58,236 nt of DNA from a virus: positions 1-58,236 of the IMG/VR virus record IMGVR_UViG_3300024344_000011. The stretch is one strand, 5' to 3'. Below are positions 5,994-14,156 of the stretch, piece after piece. Position 1 is the stretch's first letter. Each line of letters opens with the position of its first letter. The notes under the pieces were generated by a model that ran no database searches, was not told the origin of the DNA, and saw nothing but the letters and a program-made list of their open reading frames with translations. Both the position numbers and the translations under genes were made by a program.

Positions 5994-6080
5994 GGGTAGT
6001 ATCTTTTTGAATCGGACTCCGTTTTTATTCGGGAATGTTGGGGAGAGGGGAGGGAAGATATAGCGCCCCCTTCTTTAGAA

Positions 6081-6131
6081 AACCTCTAGAGAGGTTGATT
6101 TCTGTCAAATAGTTATCAATCAAAATATAAT
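6081..6131 (+). promoter_or_regulatory. Probable promoter with upstream palindrome, start of virion block
   Basis: TGTCAA (6103-6108), 17-base spacer, TATAAT (6126-6131). Immediately upstream lies the inverted repeat AACCTCT-AG-AGAGGTT (6081-6096). The -10 is perfect and the -35 weak, which would suit activation from the palindrome. The predicted transcript starts about 28 bases before the ATG at 6166. Confidence 0.5.
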
Positions 6132-6165
6132 TGGAGTTGCAAGAAAAAAGTGGTATAGATTCGTT

Positions 6166-7413
6166 ATGTACGAAAATATAGACATTTCCGAAACTATCAT
6201 TGATGAAAATGAAAAAGATTTTCAAAAAAGAAAAATGATAGAAAGGCTGAGAGAAAAATTTGATTCAGAAGGAAACATGAGCGATGCTGATGTTTTATTA
6301 AAGTTCAGAGAAACTTTAGAAGAACCTGGTTTTTCCGGATTAAGGCGTGCAGAATCTAAAGAACGGCTTCGTGGTTCACCTAGACCTATGCCTTACCCAC
6401 CTATTTCTCCTTTTGAAGAACCTGATCCTGATGAAGATTATGGTTCTAATTGGTATGACTCATTAACCGATGAAGAAAAAGCAAGAATAGATAAACAAAA
6501 TAAACCTTATAGAGATAGAAACCGAATGCTTAAACCTGAGATGTACGATGGCCCTACCGAGCAACTTGCTCATGGTGGTCAAGTAAGACGAAGAGTTCCT
6601 GATATTTATTTTAATAAATACGAAGAAGGTGGCGAAGTCTATGAACCTCGCATAGCAGAAAGAGCGCCTTACTTTAATTTACCTGATTATGAAACAGGCG
6701 AATATGATGACATAAAGTTAAGTAGGTTGAGAAATTTATTTACCAAACTACTTCCTGATTACAAGGAAGTTCAGTACAAAGGTGGTTCACAAGCAGCAAA
6801 AAACTTTATAAGTAATATAGGAAATTTTGCTGGGGAAGTAGGATTAACTCCTTTTAAATTTGCAGATATGTTTTTAGAGTTTGCTGGAGGAGGTTCTCCA
6901 ATAGATTCTTTCAATCTTTATATGGATAGACCAGAAAGAGTATATCCGGATAGTCCAGCTGTTTCTAAAATAATGCCATGGAATGTGGAAAGAAAAAATT
7001 ATCACGAAGAATTTCCTATCGAGAGATTTAAAGAATATGATACGATGAAATATAGACAACAATACAACATGGGGGGAGCGGTCAACAACCCTTCTACTAT
7101 GGGGATACAATCATTAACACCCTCCCTTACAACGCACAGTGTCCCCGGCTCCCCCCAAACAAATGCTGTTAATACGAATGATCCAAGATTTTCTAACAAC
7201 AGTGTTAATCCCATAACAGCTTTAGCTAGTGGTATTGGTAATTTAAATAAAAGCTCTAATACTACTAATGCTCTTTTAAAAAAGAACAGCGCTAACCCTA
7301 ATGCTAATGCTAATGCTAATTTAAAAATAAATTACACACCTAATCCAACAACAAAAGAAAATAGATTTGCATTCTTTAATGCTTTAAATAGTACACGACC
7401 AAATTTAGGTTAA
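6166..7413 (+). CDS. Virion-associated protein with GGxV motifs (putative)
   Basis: 415 residues. The first half is acidic and Pro-rich. QLAHGGQVRRRVPDIYF (about residue 134) and, 20 residues later, EEGGEVYEPRIAERAP carry the GGxV element that recurs in other virion-block genes here, as does QYNMGGAV near residue 305. The C-terminus is low-complexity Asn/Ser/Thr with a NANANAN run from a GCTAAT hexamer repeat. No enzyme motif. It is the first gene after the promoter at 6103 and ends at a terminator, so it is probably transcribed alone. A structural or ejected protein is likely; the exact role is unknown. Confidence 0.6.
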   Translation: MYENIDISETIIDENEKDFQKRKMIERLREKFDSEGNMSDADVLLKFRETLEEPGFSGLRRAESKERLRGSPRPMPYPPISPFEEPDPDEDYGSNWYDSLTDEEKARIDKQNKPYRDRNRMLKPEMYDGPTEQLAHGGQVRRRVPDIYFNKYEEGGEVYEPRIAERAPYFNLPDYETGEYDDIKLSRLRNLFTKLLPDYKEVQYKGGSQAAKNFISNIGNFAGEVGLTPFKFADMFLEFAGGGSPIDSFNLYMDRPERVYPDSPAVSKIMPWNVERKNYHEEFPIERFKEYDTMKYRQQYNMGGAVNNPSTMGIQSLTPSLTTHSVPGSPQTNAVNTNDPRFSNNSVNPITALASGIGNLNKSSNTTNALLKKNSANPNANANANLKINYTPNPTTKENRFAFFNALNSTRPNLG

Positions 7414-7434
7414 GAGTTTCCTGTCTAGTAGAGA

Positions 7435-7460
7435 GGGGTAAGAAATTACCCCTTTTTTTT
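7435..7460 (+). terminator. Rho-independent terminator
   Basis: GGGGTAA (7435-7441), GAAA tetraloop, TTACCCC (7446-7452), then eight T. A textbook hairpin ending the gene at 6166-7413. Confidence 0.92.
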
Positions 7461-7643
7461 ATGCAGACGAAAATACATCCAATATAAAAATAAAAGATTA
7501 AAAGGAAGGAACATAGCAAAGTCCACATAACTTCCTTGCATAAAGAAATGTAAACTAGCATACAAAAAAATTGTTCCGAATATATAGGCAGATACCCCTA
7601 TGATTTCGTAAATAATCTTTATGTAAAAATTATAATGTTCCAT
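7446..7643 (-). CDS. Possible small membrane protein on the opposite strand
   Basis: 65 residues with two hydrophobic segments (IIGVSAYIFGTIFLYASLHF and FAMFLPFNLLFLYWMYF) and a basic C-terminus (RLHKKKG). It would be the only leftward gene inside the virion block. Its stop lies inside the terminator hairpin. No clear RBS precedes the ATG at 7643. The hydrophobicity pattern looks protein-like, but AT-rich antisense DNA can produce this by chance. Confidence 0.35.
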   Translation of the reverse strand: MEHYNFYIKIIYEIIGVSAYIFGTIFLYASLHFFMQGSYVDFAMFLPFNLLFLYWMYFRLHKKKG

Positions 7644-7742
7644 ATTTTCAATCTAATACCTTTATGAGGCATTTTTATGACAGTGTAAATTATCTTGCGA
7701 TTTTAACAAAATGCTAGTACATATTCGGTATAGGAGATTATT

Positions 7743-7883
7743 ATGAAAAAAATTATTTTAATAATACCAATGATGGTTTTTCTCGCTAATTGTTCTGCGT
7801 CTAGCATAACTGTTTCTGCAAATATTCCAGAATCACAAGAGGTTGACATTAGTATAAAAACCACAGATGCTGACAAGCAATAA
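7743..7883 (+). CDS. Small putative lipoprotein (46 aa)
   Basis: MKKIILIIPMMVFLANC is a lipoprotein signal peptide with a lipobox-like LANC (Asn before the Cys is less usual), followed by a 30-residue mature part rich in Ser, Thr, Ile and Asp. TAGGAGATTATT precedes the ATG at 7743. It lies directly upstream of two holin-like membrane proteins, so an outer-membrane spanin role is possible but unproven; the mature part lacks the Pro-rich character of many o-spanins. Confidence 0.6.
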   Translation: MKKIILIIPMMVFLANCSASSITVSANIPESQEVDISIKTTDADKQ

Positions 7884-7893
7884 GGAGAAAATC

Positions 7894-8085
7894 ATGGAAT
7901 GGTTAAACAAGATAAAAGACCTGATCGTGACTCTTCCCTCAAGAGTAACCGAACCAAGCACCTGGGCAGGTGTCGGTGTAGTGTTACTGGGACTTGCAAT
8001 TGTGTCGACAGGCAGGGGCTTCCTCGGACTGCTGACAATTGTTGCGGGGGGAATTGCCATATTTCTTAACGAACGATCTGAATAA
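7894..8085 (+). CDS. Small membrane protein, holin candidate
   Basis: 63 residues from the ATG at 7894, preceded by AAGGAGAAAATC. A short amphipathic N-terminus is followed by EPSTWAGVGVVLLGLAIV and FLGLLTIVAGGIAIFL, giving two likely membrane helices, and a charged tail NERSE. The EPSTWAG motif with two helices is common in small phage membrane proteins annotated as holins. It sits between the lipoprotein and another membrane protein in a probable lysis cluster. Confidence 0.6.
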   Translation: MEWLNKIKDLIVTLPSRVTEPSTWAGVGVVLLGLAIVSTGRGFLGLLTIVAGGIAIFLNERSE

Positions 8086-8100
8086 AGTAGAGAGGGTAAA

Positions 8101-8562
8101 ATGATCTCAATCCTAGGCAGTTTATTGGGCTTTGGCACTTCATTCTTGCCCTCTGTATTTTCTTTCCTACAGAAGAAAAACGACCAAAAGCAAGAGTTGT
8201 TGCTTTTAGAGGCTCGTGCAAAATATGCTCAAGAACTGAGCAAATATAAACTTGAAGAGTTAGATGCTCAGGCTCAAATAGAAGAGAGCCGCACTATCTA
8301 TAACCATGCAAGTGAGTTAGCAAAAAATAATCAGTCTCCGTTTATTTCGGCTTTACAGGCGTCCGTTCGTCCTGTCATTACTTATTTCTTTTTTCTGCTT
8401 TTTGCATTTATAAAAACTATGGCTGTAGTTGTTTCTATTAGAGAGGGCGTAGATGTATCGGAAGCTATACTAGCTTGCTGGGACGATAACACAGCAGGTG
8501 TCTTTTCCGCTATTCTAGCATTTTGGTTTGGAAACCGGGCTGTCGCTAGATACGTAAAGTAA
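8101..8562 (+). CDS. 3TM holin-like membrane protein
   Basis: 153 residues. An N-terminal hydrophobic segment (ILGSLLGFGTSFLPSVFSFL) is followed by a charged helical region to about residue 80, then SVRPVITYFFFLLFAFIKTM and a C-terminal hydrophobic segment ending FWFGNRAVARYVK. The pattern A.RPVITY.FF..F...K and the C-terminal AFWFGNRA match membrane proteins beside TerL in many marine phages, usually called 3TM holins. It ends one base before the TerL start region. The role in lysis is inferred. Confidence 0.65.
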   Translation: MISILGSLLGFGTSFLPSVFSFLQKKNDQKQELLLLEARAKYAQELSKYKLEELDAQAQIEESRTIYNHASELAKNNQSPFISALQASVRPVITYFFFLLFAFIKTMAVVVSIREGVDVSEAILACWDDNTAGVFSAILAFWFGNRAVARYVK

Positions 8563-8563
8563 A

Positions 8564-10045
8564 ATGAAAAATGTAAAAAAACTTTTAGACGGCTTAACAG
8601 ACGAACAAGCCCGAGAAGCATTACAACTTCAACAAAGATTAAATACTCTCGATTATCAAAAGACATCACAAAGTACCTTTATTCCTTTTGTTAAACATAT
8701 GTGGCCCGACTTTATTGAGGGACAACATCATAAAATTTTTGCCAAGCAACTAGAAAGAGTTGCGACAGGCGAATCAAAAAGGTTAATTGTAAATATGCCA
8801 CCCCGACACACAAAGTCCGAATTTGCTAGTGTGTTTTTTCCGGCATGGATGATGGGACGCAATCCTAAATTAAAAATCATTCAGGCGACACATACAACAG
8901 AACTTGCCACAGGCTTTGGCCGTAAATGTAAAGCTCTCGTGCATAGTCCACAATTTCGTGAAGTTTTCCCTGAAGTAAAAATATCTCCCGAAAGTCAAGC
9001 TGCTGGTCGTTGGAATACAGTAGAAGGTGGAGAATATTTTGCAGCGGGTGTTGGAGCTGCTATTACAGGACGGGGCGCAGACTTACTTGTTATTGATGAT
9101 CCACATTCTGAGCAAGATGCTTTAAGCGATACTTCTTTTGATGCGTGTTACGAATGGTATACCTCTGGCCCACGACAAAGATTACAACCAGGTGGCTCTA
9201 TTGTTATTGTTATGACACGCTGGTCAACCAAAGATTTGACAGCACAAGTATTAAAAATGCAGTCACGCAAAGGAGCAGACCAATGGGAAGTTATAGAGTT
9301 TCCGGCTATCTTTGAAGATGACAAAGTATTATGGCCCGGATTTTGGTCACGTGATGAATTAGAAGGTGTTAAATCTTCCTTACCTATATCGAAGTGGGCT
9401 GCACAGTGGTTACAAAAACCGACAAGCGCAGAAGCTGCTATTCTCAAAAAAGAATGGTGGCAAGTATGGGAAGGAGAAGAGCCTCCTTATTGTGATTACA
9501 TTATTCAATCTTATGATACAGCATTTTTAAAATCAGAAAGAGCTGATTATAGTGCTATTACGACATGGGGTGTCTTTACTCCGAGTGAAGACGATGCACA
9601 GGCAATATGTCTGTTGAACAGTGAAAAAGGACGGTGGGAGTTTCCGACATTAAAGAAAAAAGCTTATGAACATTATTTGGAATATGATCCTGATATGGTT
9701 CTTATTGAAGCAAAAGCTTCAGGTTTACCTCTAACACAAGAACTAAGAACAATGGGTATTCCTGTTATTAACTTTACCCCTGGTGGTCGAAGAGGAGGAC
9801 AAGATAAAATTGCACGGGCTAATGCGTGCGCTCCGCTTTTTGAATCAGGTAAAGTATGGAGGCCGGAGACAGAATGGGCTGAAGAATTAGTTGAAGAATG
9901 TGGTAATTTTCCAAATGGAGATCACGATGATTTGGTAGATTCGACAACTCAGGCTATACTCCGATTCCGTGAAGGAGGATTTATAACTCATCCTGAAGAT
10001 TATTTAGATGACGAAATCACTCCTAAGCAGTATAAGTATTATTAA
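8564..10045 (+). CDS. terL: Terminase large subunit
   Basis: 493 residues, the DNA-packaging motor ATPase and headful nuclease. The ATPase domain has a Walker A-like MPPRHTKSEFAS (residues 78-89; the PPRH.KS form is typical) and Walker B LLVIDDPHSE (174-183). The C-terminal nuclease domain shows the RNase H-fold acidic residues in IIQSYDTAF (about 310-320), VLIEAKASGLPL and DHDDLVDS (about 460). Length is normal for Terminase_6-type enzymes. It starts one base after the stop of the holin-like gene and is separated from TerS by 5 kb. Confidence 0.95.
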   Translation: MKNVKKLLDGLTDEQAREALQLQQRLNTLDYQKTSQSTFIPFVKHMWPDFIEGQHHKIFAKQLERVATGESKRLIVNMPPRHTKSEFASVFFPAWMMGRNPKLKIIQATHTTELATGFGRKCKALVHSPQFREVFPEVKISPESQAAGRWNTVEGGEYFAAGVGAAITGRGADLLVIDDPHSEQDALSDTSFDACYEWYTSGPRQRLQPGGSIVIVMTRWSTKDLTAQVLKMQSRKGADQWEVIEFPAIFEDDKVLWPGFWSRDELEGVKSSLPISKWAAQWLQKPTSAEAAILKKEWWQVWEGEEPPYCDYIIQSYDTAFLKSERADYSAITTWGVFTPSEDDAQAICLLNSEKGRWEFPTLKKKAYEHYLEYDPDMVLIEAKASGLPLTQELRTMGIPVINFTPGGRRGGQDKIARANACAPLFESGKVWRPETEWAEELVEECGNFPNGDHDDLVDSTTQAILRFREGGFITHPEDYLDDEITPKQYKYY

Positions 10046-10057
10046 AGGAGAAAAAAT

Positions 10058-10441
10058 ATGCCAAGAGTTGGAAAAAAACATTTTTCTTATGACGAAGACG
10101 GATACGCTAAAGCACGTGCCTTATCTGACAAAACTGGTGAACCTATGGTTACTGGTTATGCTCAAGGTGGTTCAGCAGCTGATTTTGTTTCTGATAAAGA
10201 AAGACAAAGACTTGAAGATGATTACTTAGCAAACTCTGCCGCTGTTAATCCTGAATTTGCCTACGACCGTGCAAGTTACGAGTTAGATCAAGGTGAAGGA
10301 ACAAACAGAATGAAAAAAGCTAGAAGAATGGCTGGCGGTGGTGAAGTTGAAGTGGCTATACCTAAGAGTGCTGGAGGCGAAAGCACTATGAGAGGTATGG
10401 GCGCAGCTACTAAAGGTGGTAAGTTTTCTGGAGTATTCTAG
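10058..10441 (+). CDS. Small conserved virion-block protein with GG motifs
   Basis: 127 residues, begins MPRVGKKHFSYDEDGYAKA, a start common to small proteins between TerL and portal in marine phages. Contains GYAQGGSAADF near residue 36 and MAGGGEVEVAIP near residue 90, the same GGxV/GGxA element as other genes here, and a Gly-rich tail. AAAGGAG precedes the ATG. Probably a minor virion or assembly protein; function unknown. Confidence 0.65.
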   Translation: MPRVGKKHFSYDEDGYAKARALSDKTGEPMVTGYAQGGSAADFVSDKERQRLEDDYLANSAAVNPEFAYDRASYELDQGEGTNRMKKARRMAGGGEVEVAIPKSAGGESTMRGMGAATKGGKFSGVF

Positions 10442-10444
10442 GTT

Positions 10445-10738
10445 GTGTCTAAAAAAATTAAATTTGAACCTGACTTTGAATTACAGGAAGATGACGAAGT
10501 AGTTTTTGAATTTGAAAACGAAGTAAAAGCTTTAGATCCTATTTCTGTAGAAGAAGCAGTGGCAAGGATAATTTGTTTTAACAATCCTGAAAATCCATGT
10601 GATTGCAAAACCTCACTAAAATGTGATAAACATGAAAAGTATAGAGCTTCTGCTTTATCAGCTATTGTAGTTGTTCTAAGTACCGAAGGGTTTTTAAAAC
10701 CTAAAAATTTATTGATAGAAAAAAAGGATATTAATTAA
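10445..10738 (+). CDS. Hypothetical protein (97 aa) upstream of portal
   Basis: 97 residues, GTG start. Acidic N-terminus, then IICFNNPENPCDCKTSLKC..H, four Cys and a His within 25 residues that could bind a metal, then a hydrophobic helix (ALSAIVVVLST). Its TAA overlaps the ATG of the portal gene (TAATG), so the two are translationally coupled. No family recognised. Confidence 0.65.
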   Translation: MSKKIKFEPDFELQEDDEVVFEFENEVKALDPISVEEAVARIICFNNPENPCDCKTSLKCDKHEKYRASALSAIVVVLSTEGFLKPKNLLIEKKDIN

Positions 10739-13176
10739 TGGTTGATGATAATTTACCTTTAGGACAAGGAGGGCCAGAAGAAGAAGAGCTGGCTATAGAA
10801 GGAAATCCTTTAGAAGGATTAACAGTCAATCCTGAAGTTTTAGAAATTATACAAAACGGAGAAGGTATAGAGCTTGAAGACGGCTCTATGGAATTTACCT
10901 TAGAAGAAGGTGTCCTTGAAAAACAAAATGTTCCTTTTGATGCGAACCTTGCTGAGTATATGGACGATAGCGCATTGGGAGCATTATCTAGTAATTTACT
11001 TGCTCACATAGAAGAAGATAAAAGCTCTCGTCAAGAATGGGAACAAGCCTATAGACGAGGACTAGAATTATTAGGTGTTAACAATACAGAAAGGTCTGAA
11101 CCTTTTGAAGGAGCTTCAGGTGTAACTCACCCTATGTTAGCAGAAAGTGCAACGAAGTTCCAAGCAATGGCTTATAAAGAATTACTTCCACCCGGAGGGC
11201 CAGTGCGAACAATGATTGTAGGCGCACAAAACGCAGAAACCGAAGCCCAAGCTGATAGAGTAAAAGAGTTTATGAACTATCAGATAACTTGTGAAATGGA
11301 AGAATATGATCCTGAAACAGATCAAATGTTATTTTATCTTCCGCTTAGTGGTTCAGCATTTAAAAAAGTTTATTACGATCCGACAATGGGTAGACCATGC
11401 GCTCGTTTTGTTCATGCAGAAAAATTAATTGTCCCTTACAATACAACCGACCTTATCTCAGCAAGTCGAATAGCTCAACAATTTACAATGGGTGGCAATG
11501 ATTTACGCAAACTTCAGTTATCAGGTTTTTATAAAGATATAGATTTAAAACCAGGGACTGTTGGCGCAAGCGAAGTTACAGAAGAAATAGATAAACTTTC
11601 CGGCCTTGAAGATATTAATTATGAAGACGATGTTTTTGAATTATATGAAATTCATACTTTCCTTGATTTAGATGGTTTTGAAGATGTTGATGAAGAAGGT
11701 GAACAAACAGGAATTAAAATTCCATATATTGTAACTATTGATGCGTATAGCGGAAATGTTTTATCTATTCGTAGAAACTACAATGAAAATGATTCTATGA
11801 GAAATCCTATTCAGTATTTTGTTCATTACAAATTTTTACCGGGATTAGGTTTTTATGGATTTGGTCTTCCACATATTATTGGCGGTATGTCACAATCAGC
11901 AACTTCTATTTTAAGACAGCTTATTGATGCGGGTACATTAGCAAACTTACCAGCTGGTTTTAAAGCTAGAGGTATTCGTATTCGTGATGATGATGTTCCG
12001 TTGCAACCAGGTGAATTTAGAGATGTAGATGCCCCTGGTGGAATTTTAAGCAATTCTTTAATACCTTTACCATTTAAAGAACCTTCACAAACTCTTTATG
12101 GATTATTAAAAACACTAGAAGAAAACGGCAAAGGATTTGCCGCTATTGCAGATTTTCCATACAAGGAAGTAGACAAGAATGCTCCTGTTGGCACAACGAT
12201 TGCCAACCTTGAAAAAGGAACACGAGTTATGTCTGCTATTCATAAAAGGTTACATTATTCTCAAAAAATAGAATTTAAAATACTTGCTAGATTATTTAAT
12301 GAATATCTGCCTCCTGTTTACCCTTATGCCACAGCAAACGGACAACAAGAAATCAAACAAACTGATTTCGACCAAAGAGTAGATATTATTCCAATCAGTG
12401 ATCCTAATATTTTTTCTATGGCACAACGAATAGCTATGGCACAAACACAGTTACAATTAGTGCAATCTAACCCTGCTATTCATGGCCCGAATGGTTTATA
12501 CGAATCATATCGAAGAATGTATTCTGCTTTAGGTATTCAAAACATTGATCAGGTATTACCTAGACCAAAACCACCACAACCAATGGATCCTGGTCAAGAA
12601 AATGCTATAGCTATGAAAGGTGGAACATTAAAGGCTTTTCCACAACAAGACCACGATGCTCATATTAAAACACATTTAGCATTAATGGGAACTCCAGCTC
12701 TAAATGCTGACTTAAATCTTGTGGCTAATATTCAAGCGCACATTTATGAACATATTTCTTTTAAAGCAAAAGATATGGTTCTTGCTAAAATGCAACCTGA
12801 AATTGAGCAGTTAAAAGCTCAGTACGGAGGTCAAATACCTCCTGAGGTTCAAGAACAATTAAAACTGCAAATTGAAGAACAAACGGCTCAAGAAATTGCT
12901 GGTTTATCAGAACTATTTACTCAAACAATTGAACCGCTTGAAGGCCCTGATCCATTAGTGGCTTTACGACAGCAAGAAATTAATCTAAAAGAATCAGATA
13001 TGGAACGCAAATCAGAGGAGTTCCAACAAAGGCTTCAACACGATATTATATCAGATGAAGCAACTGCTCAGGTAGCTTTGGACAGAGTGGATGTTCAAGA
13101 AAAAGCTATAGATGAGCGGACTCAAATCGCACGGGAACGAATCGCTGCTCAACGGGAACGTGATAACAAAAAATAG
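10738..13176 (+). CDS. Portal protein
   Basis: 812 residues, the dodecameric channel at the capsid vertex. Recognised by GVTHPMLAESATKFQA near residue 125, KELLPPGGPVRT, VKEFMNYQIT, then LFYLPLSGSAFKKVYYDP and the later GLGFYGFGLPHIIGGM. This is a conserved string of the large marine-phage portal family. The C-terminal 130 residues are Gln/Glu-rich coiled coil ending in RERIAAQRERDNKK, like the barrel of long portals. An acidic N-terminal 60 residues precede the core. It is coupled to the preceding small gene. Confidence 0.93.
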   Translation: MVDDNLPLGQGGPEEEELAIEGNPLEGLTVNPEVLEIIQNGEGIELEDGSMEFTLEEGVLEKQNVPFDANLAEYMDDSALGALSSNLLAHIEEDKSSRQEWEQAYRRGLELLGVNNTERSEPFEGASGVTHPMLAESATKFQAMAYKELLPPGGPVRTMIVGAQNAETEAQADRVKEFMNYQITCEMEEYDPETDQMLFYLPLSGSAFKKVYYDPTMGRPCARFVHAEKLIVPYNTTDLISASRIAQQFTMGGNDLRKLQLSGFYKDIDLKPGTVGASEVTEEIDKLSGLEDINYEDDVFELYEIHTFLDLDGFEDVDEEGEQTGIKIPYIVTIDAYSGNVLSIRRNYNENDSMRNPIQYFVHYKFLPGLGFYGFGLPHIIGGMSQSATSILRQLIDAGTLANLPAGFKARGIRIRDDDVPLQPGEFRDVDAPGGILSNSLIPLPFKEPSQTLYGLLKTLEENGKGFAAIADFPYKEVDKNAPVGTTIANLEKGTRVMSAIHKRLHYSQKIEFKILARLFNEYLPPVYPYATANGQQEIKQTDFDQRVDIIPISDPNIFSMAQRIAMAQTQLQLVQSNPAIHGPNGLYESYRRMYSALGIQNIDQVLPRPKPPQPMDPGQENAIAMKGGTLKAFPQQDHDAHIKTHLALMGTPALNADLNLVANIQAHIYEHISFKAKDMVLAKMQPEIEQLKAQYGGQIPPEVQEQLKLQIEEQTAQEIAGLSELFTQTIEPLEGPDPLVALRQQEINLKESDMERKSEEFQQRLQHDIISDEATAQVALDRVDVQEKAIDERTQIARERIAAQRERDNKK

Positions 13177-13199
13177 GAGAGAGACTGAGATGTTAATAA

Positions 13200-14156
13200 A
13201 TGAGTTTTCGTAGCTTTTTTAAAGAAATTTCTATAGCATTTGTTTCTATAGCTGTTGTGGCTAGTATTACTTTTGCTGAAGATTCAAACATAACAAATAC
13301 GACTACGACGACTTCTACTGTTACTAGCAATAATACCAACACCAATAATAATACCAATGTAAATCAAAGCACTAGCAATAACACCAATACCAATTTTAAT
13401 ACCAACAACACAACAATTTCTCAGACTAATAATTCTACATCGAACAATACCAATGTGAACACATCAACGGTAACAAGCACAATCAATCAGACACAAAATG
13501 TTAACAACACTTCACTAATAACTAACAACTCTACATCAGAAAATACCAACTTGAATACCAACAATTCAACAAGTTCTAACACAAATACTAACAACAATAA
13601 CAATGTTAGTTCATCAACTTCTGATGTTACAACGAGCAACCAAAATGTGAACACTAACAACAACACTTCACAAAATGTAAACACTAATAATTCTACAAGT
13701 CAAAGCTCACAAAAAGTAACACAAAGAGTTAAATCGCCTCCCCCCTCCGCAGTGGCTCCATCCATCATGTCCTATTCCCAAGACCTATGCACTTCGGGGG
13801 CTTCATCGGCAGTCCAAACTCAGTTCTTTGGTGTATCTACTGGAAGAAGTGTACGAGACGAAAACTGCGAACGCTTGAAACTCAGTAAAGGTCTCTATGA
13901 CATGGGAATGAAAGTCGCAGCCGTTGCTTTACTTTGTGAGGATGCTCGTGTCTGGAGATCGATGATGCAAGCCGGCAGTCCCTGCCCGTATAAAGGTAAG
14001 ATAGGCGAAGAGGCAAAAGTTGCATGGGAACAAAATCCAGAAGACAGACCAGACTGGAACGAAGTAAAAAAAGAACTTACTGGTTATGAAATAAAAGCAT
14101 ATAGAAAAGGTGACTTCTGTAAGAAGTATCCTAAGCACAAGATATGTTCAGGCTAA
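13200..14156 (+). CDS. Secreted Asn/Thr/Ser-rich protein with Cys-rich C-terminal domain
   Basis: 318 residues. A signal peptide (ISIAFVSIAVVASITFA, cleavage near residue 26) is followed by about 140 residues of almost pure N, T, S and V with TNTNNNTN-like repeats. A compact C-terminal domain follows (DLCTSGASSAVQTQFFGVS, SVRDENCERLKLSKGLYDMG, LLCEDARVW, GSPCPYKG, FCKKYPKHKIC). Six cysteines suggest disulfides in the periplasm. The C-terminal domain resembles a family seen in many marine phages with no known function. It overlaps the next secreted protein gene by 13 bases. The RBS is distant, so the start is less certain. Confidence 0.75.
   Translation: MSFRSFFKEISIAFVSIAVVASITFAEDSNITNTTTTTSTVTSNNTNTNNNTNVNQSTSNNTNTNFNTNNTTISQTNNSTSNNTNVNTSTVTSTINQTQNVNNTSLITNNSTSENTNLNTNNSTSSNTNTNNNNNVSSSTSDVTTSNQNVNTNNNTSQNVNTNNSTSQSSQKVTQRVKSPPPSAVAPSIMSYSQDLCTSGASSAVQTQFFGVSTGRSVRDENCERLKLSKGLYDMGMKVAAVALLCEDARVWRSMMQAGSPCPYKGKIGEEAKVAWEQNPEDRPDWNEVKKELTGYEIKAYRKGDFCKKYPKHKICSG

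Noticed and set aside
10008-10229. Rightward 73-residue frame overlapping the end of terL
   Set aside because: Out-of-frame shadow of the end of terL and of the 127-residue gene, which has a good RBS.
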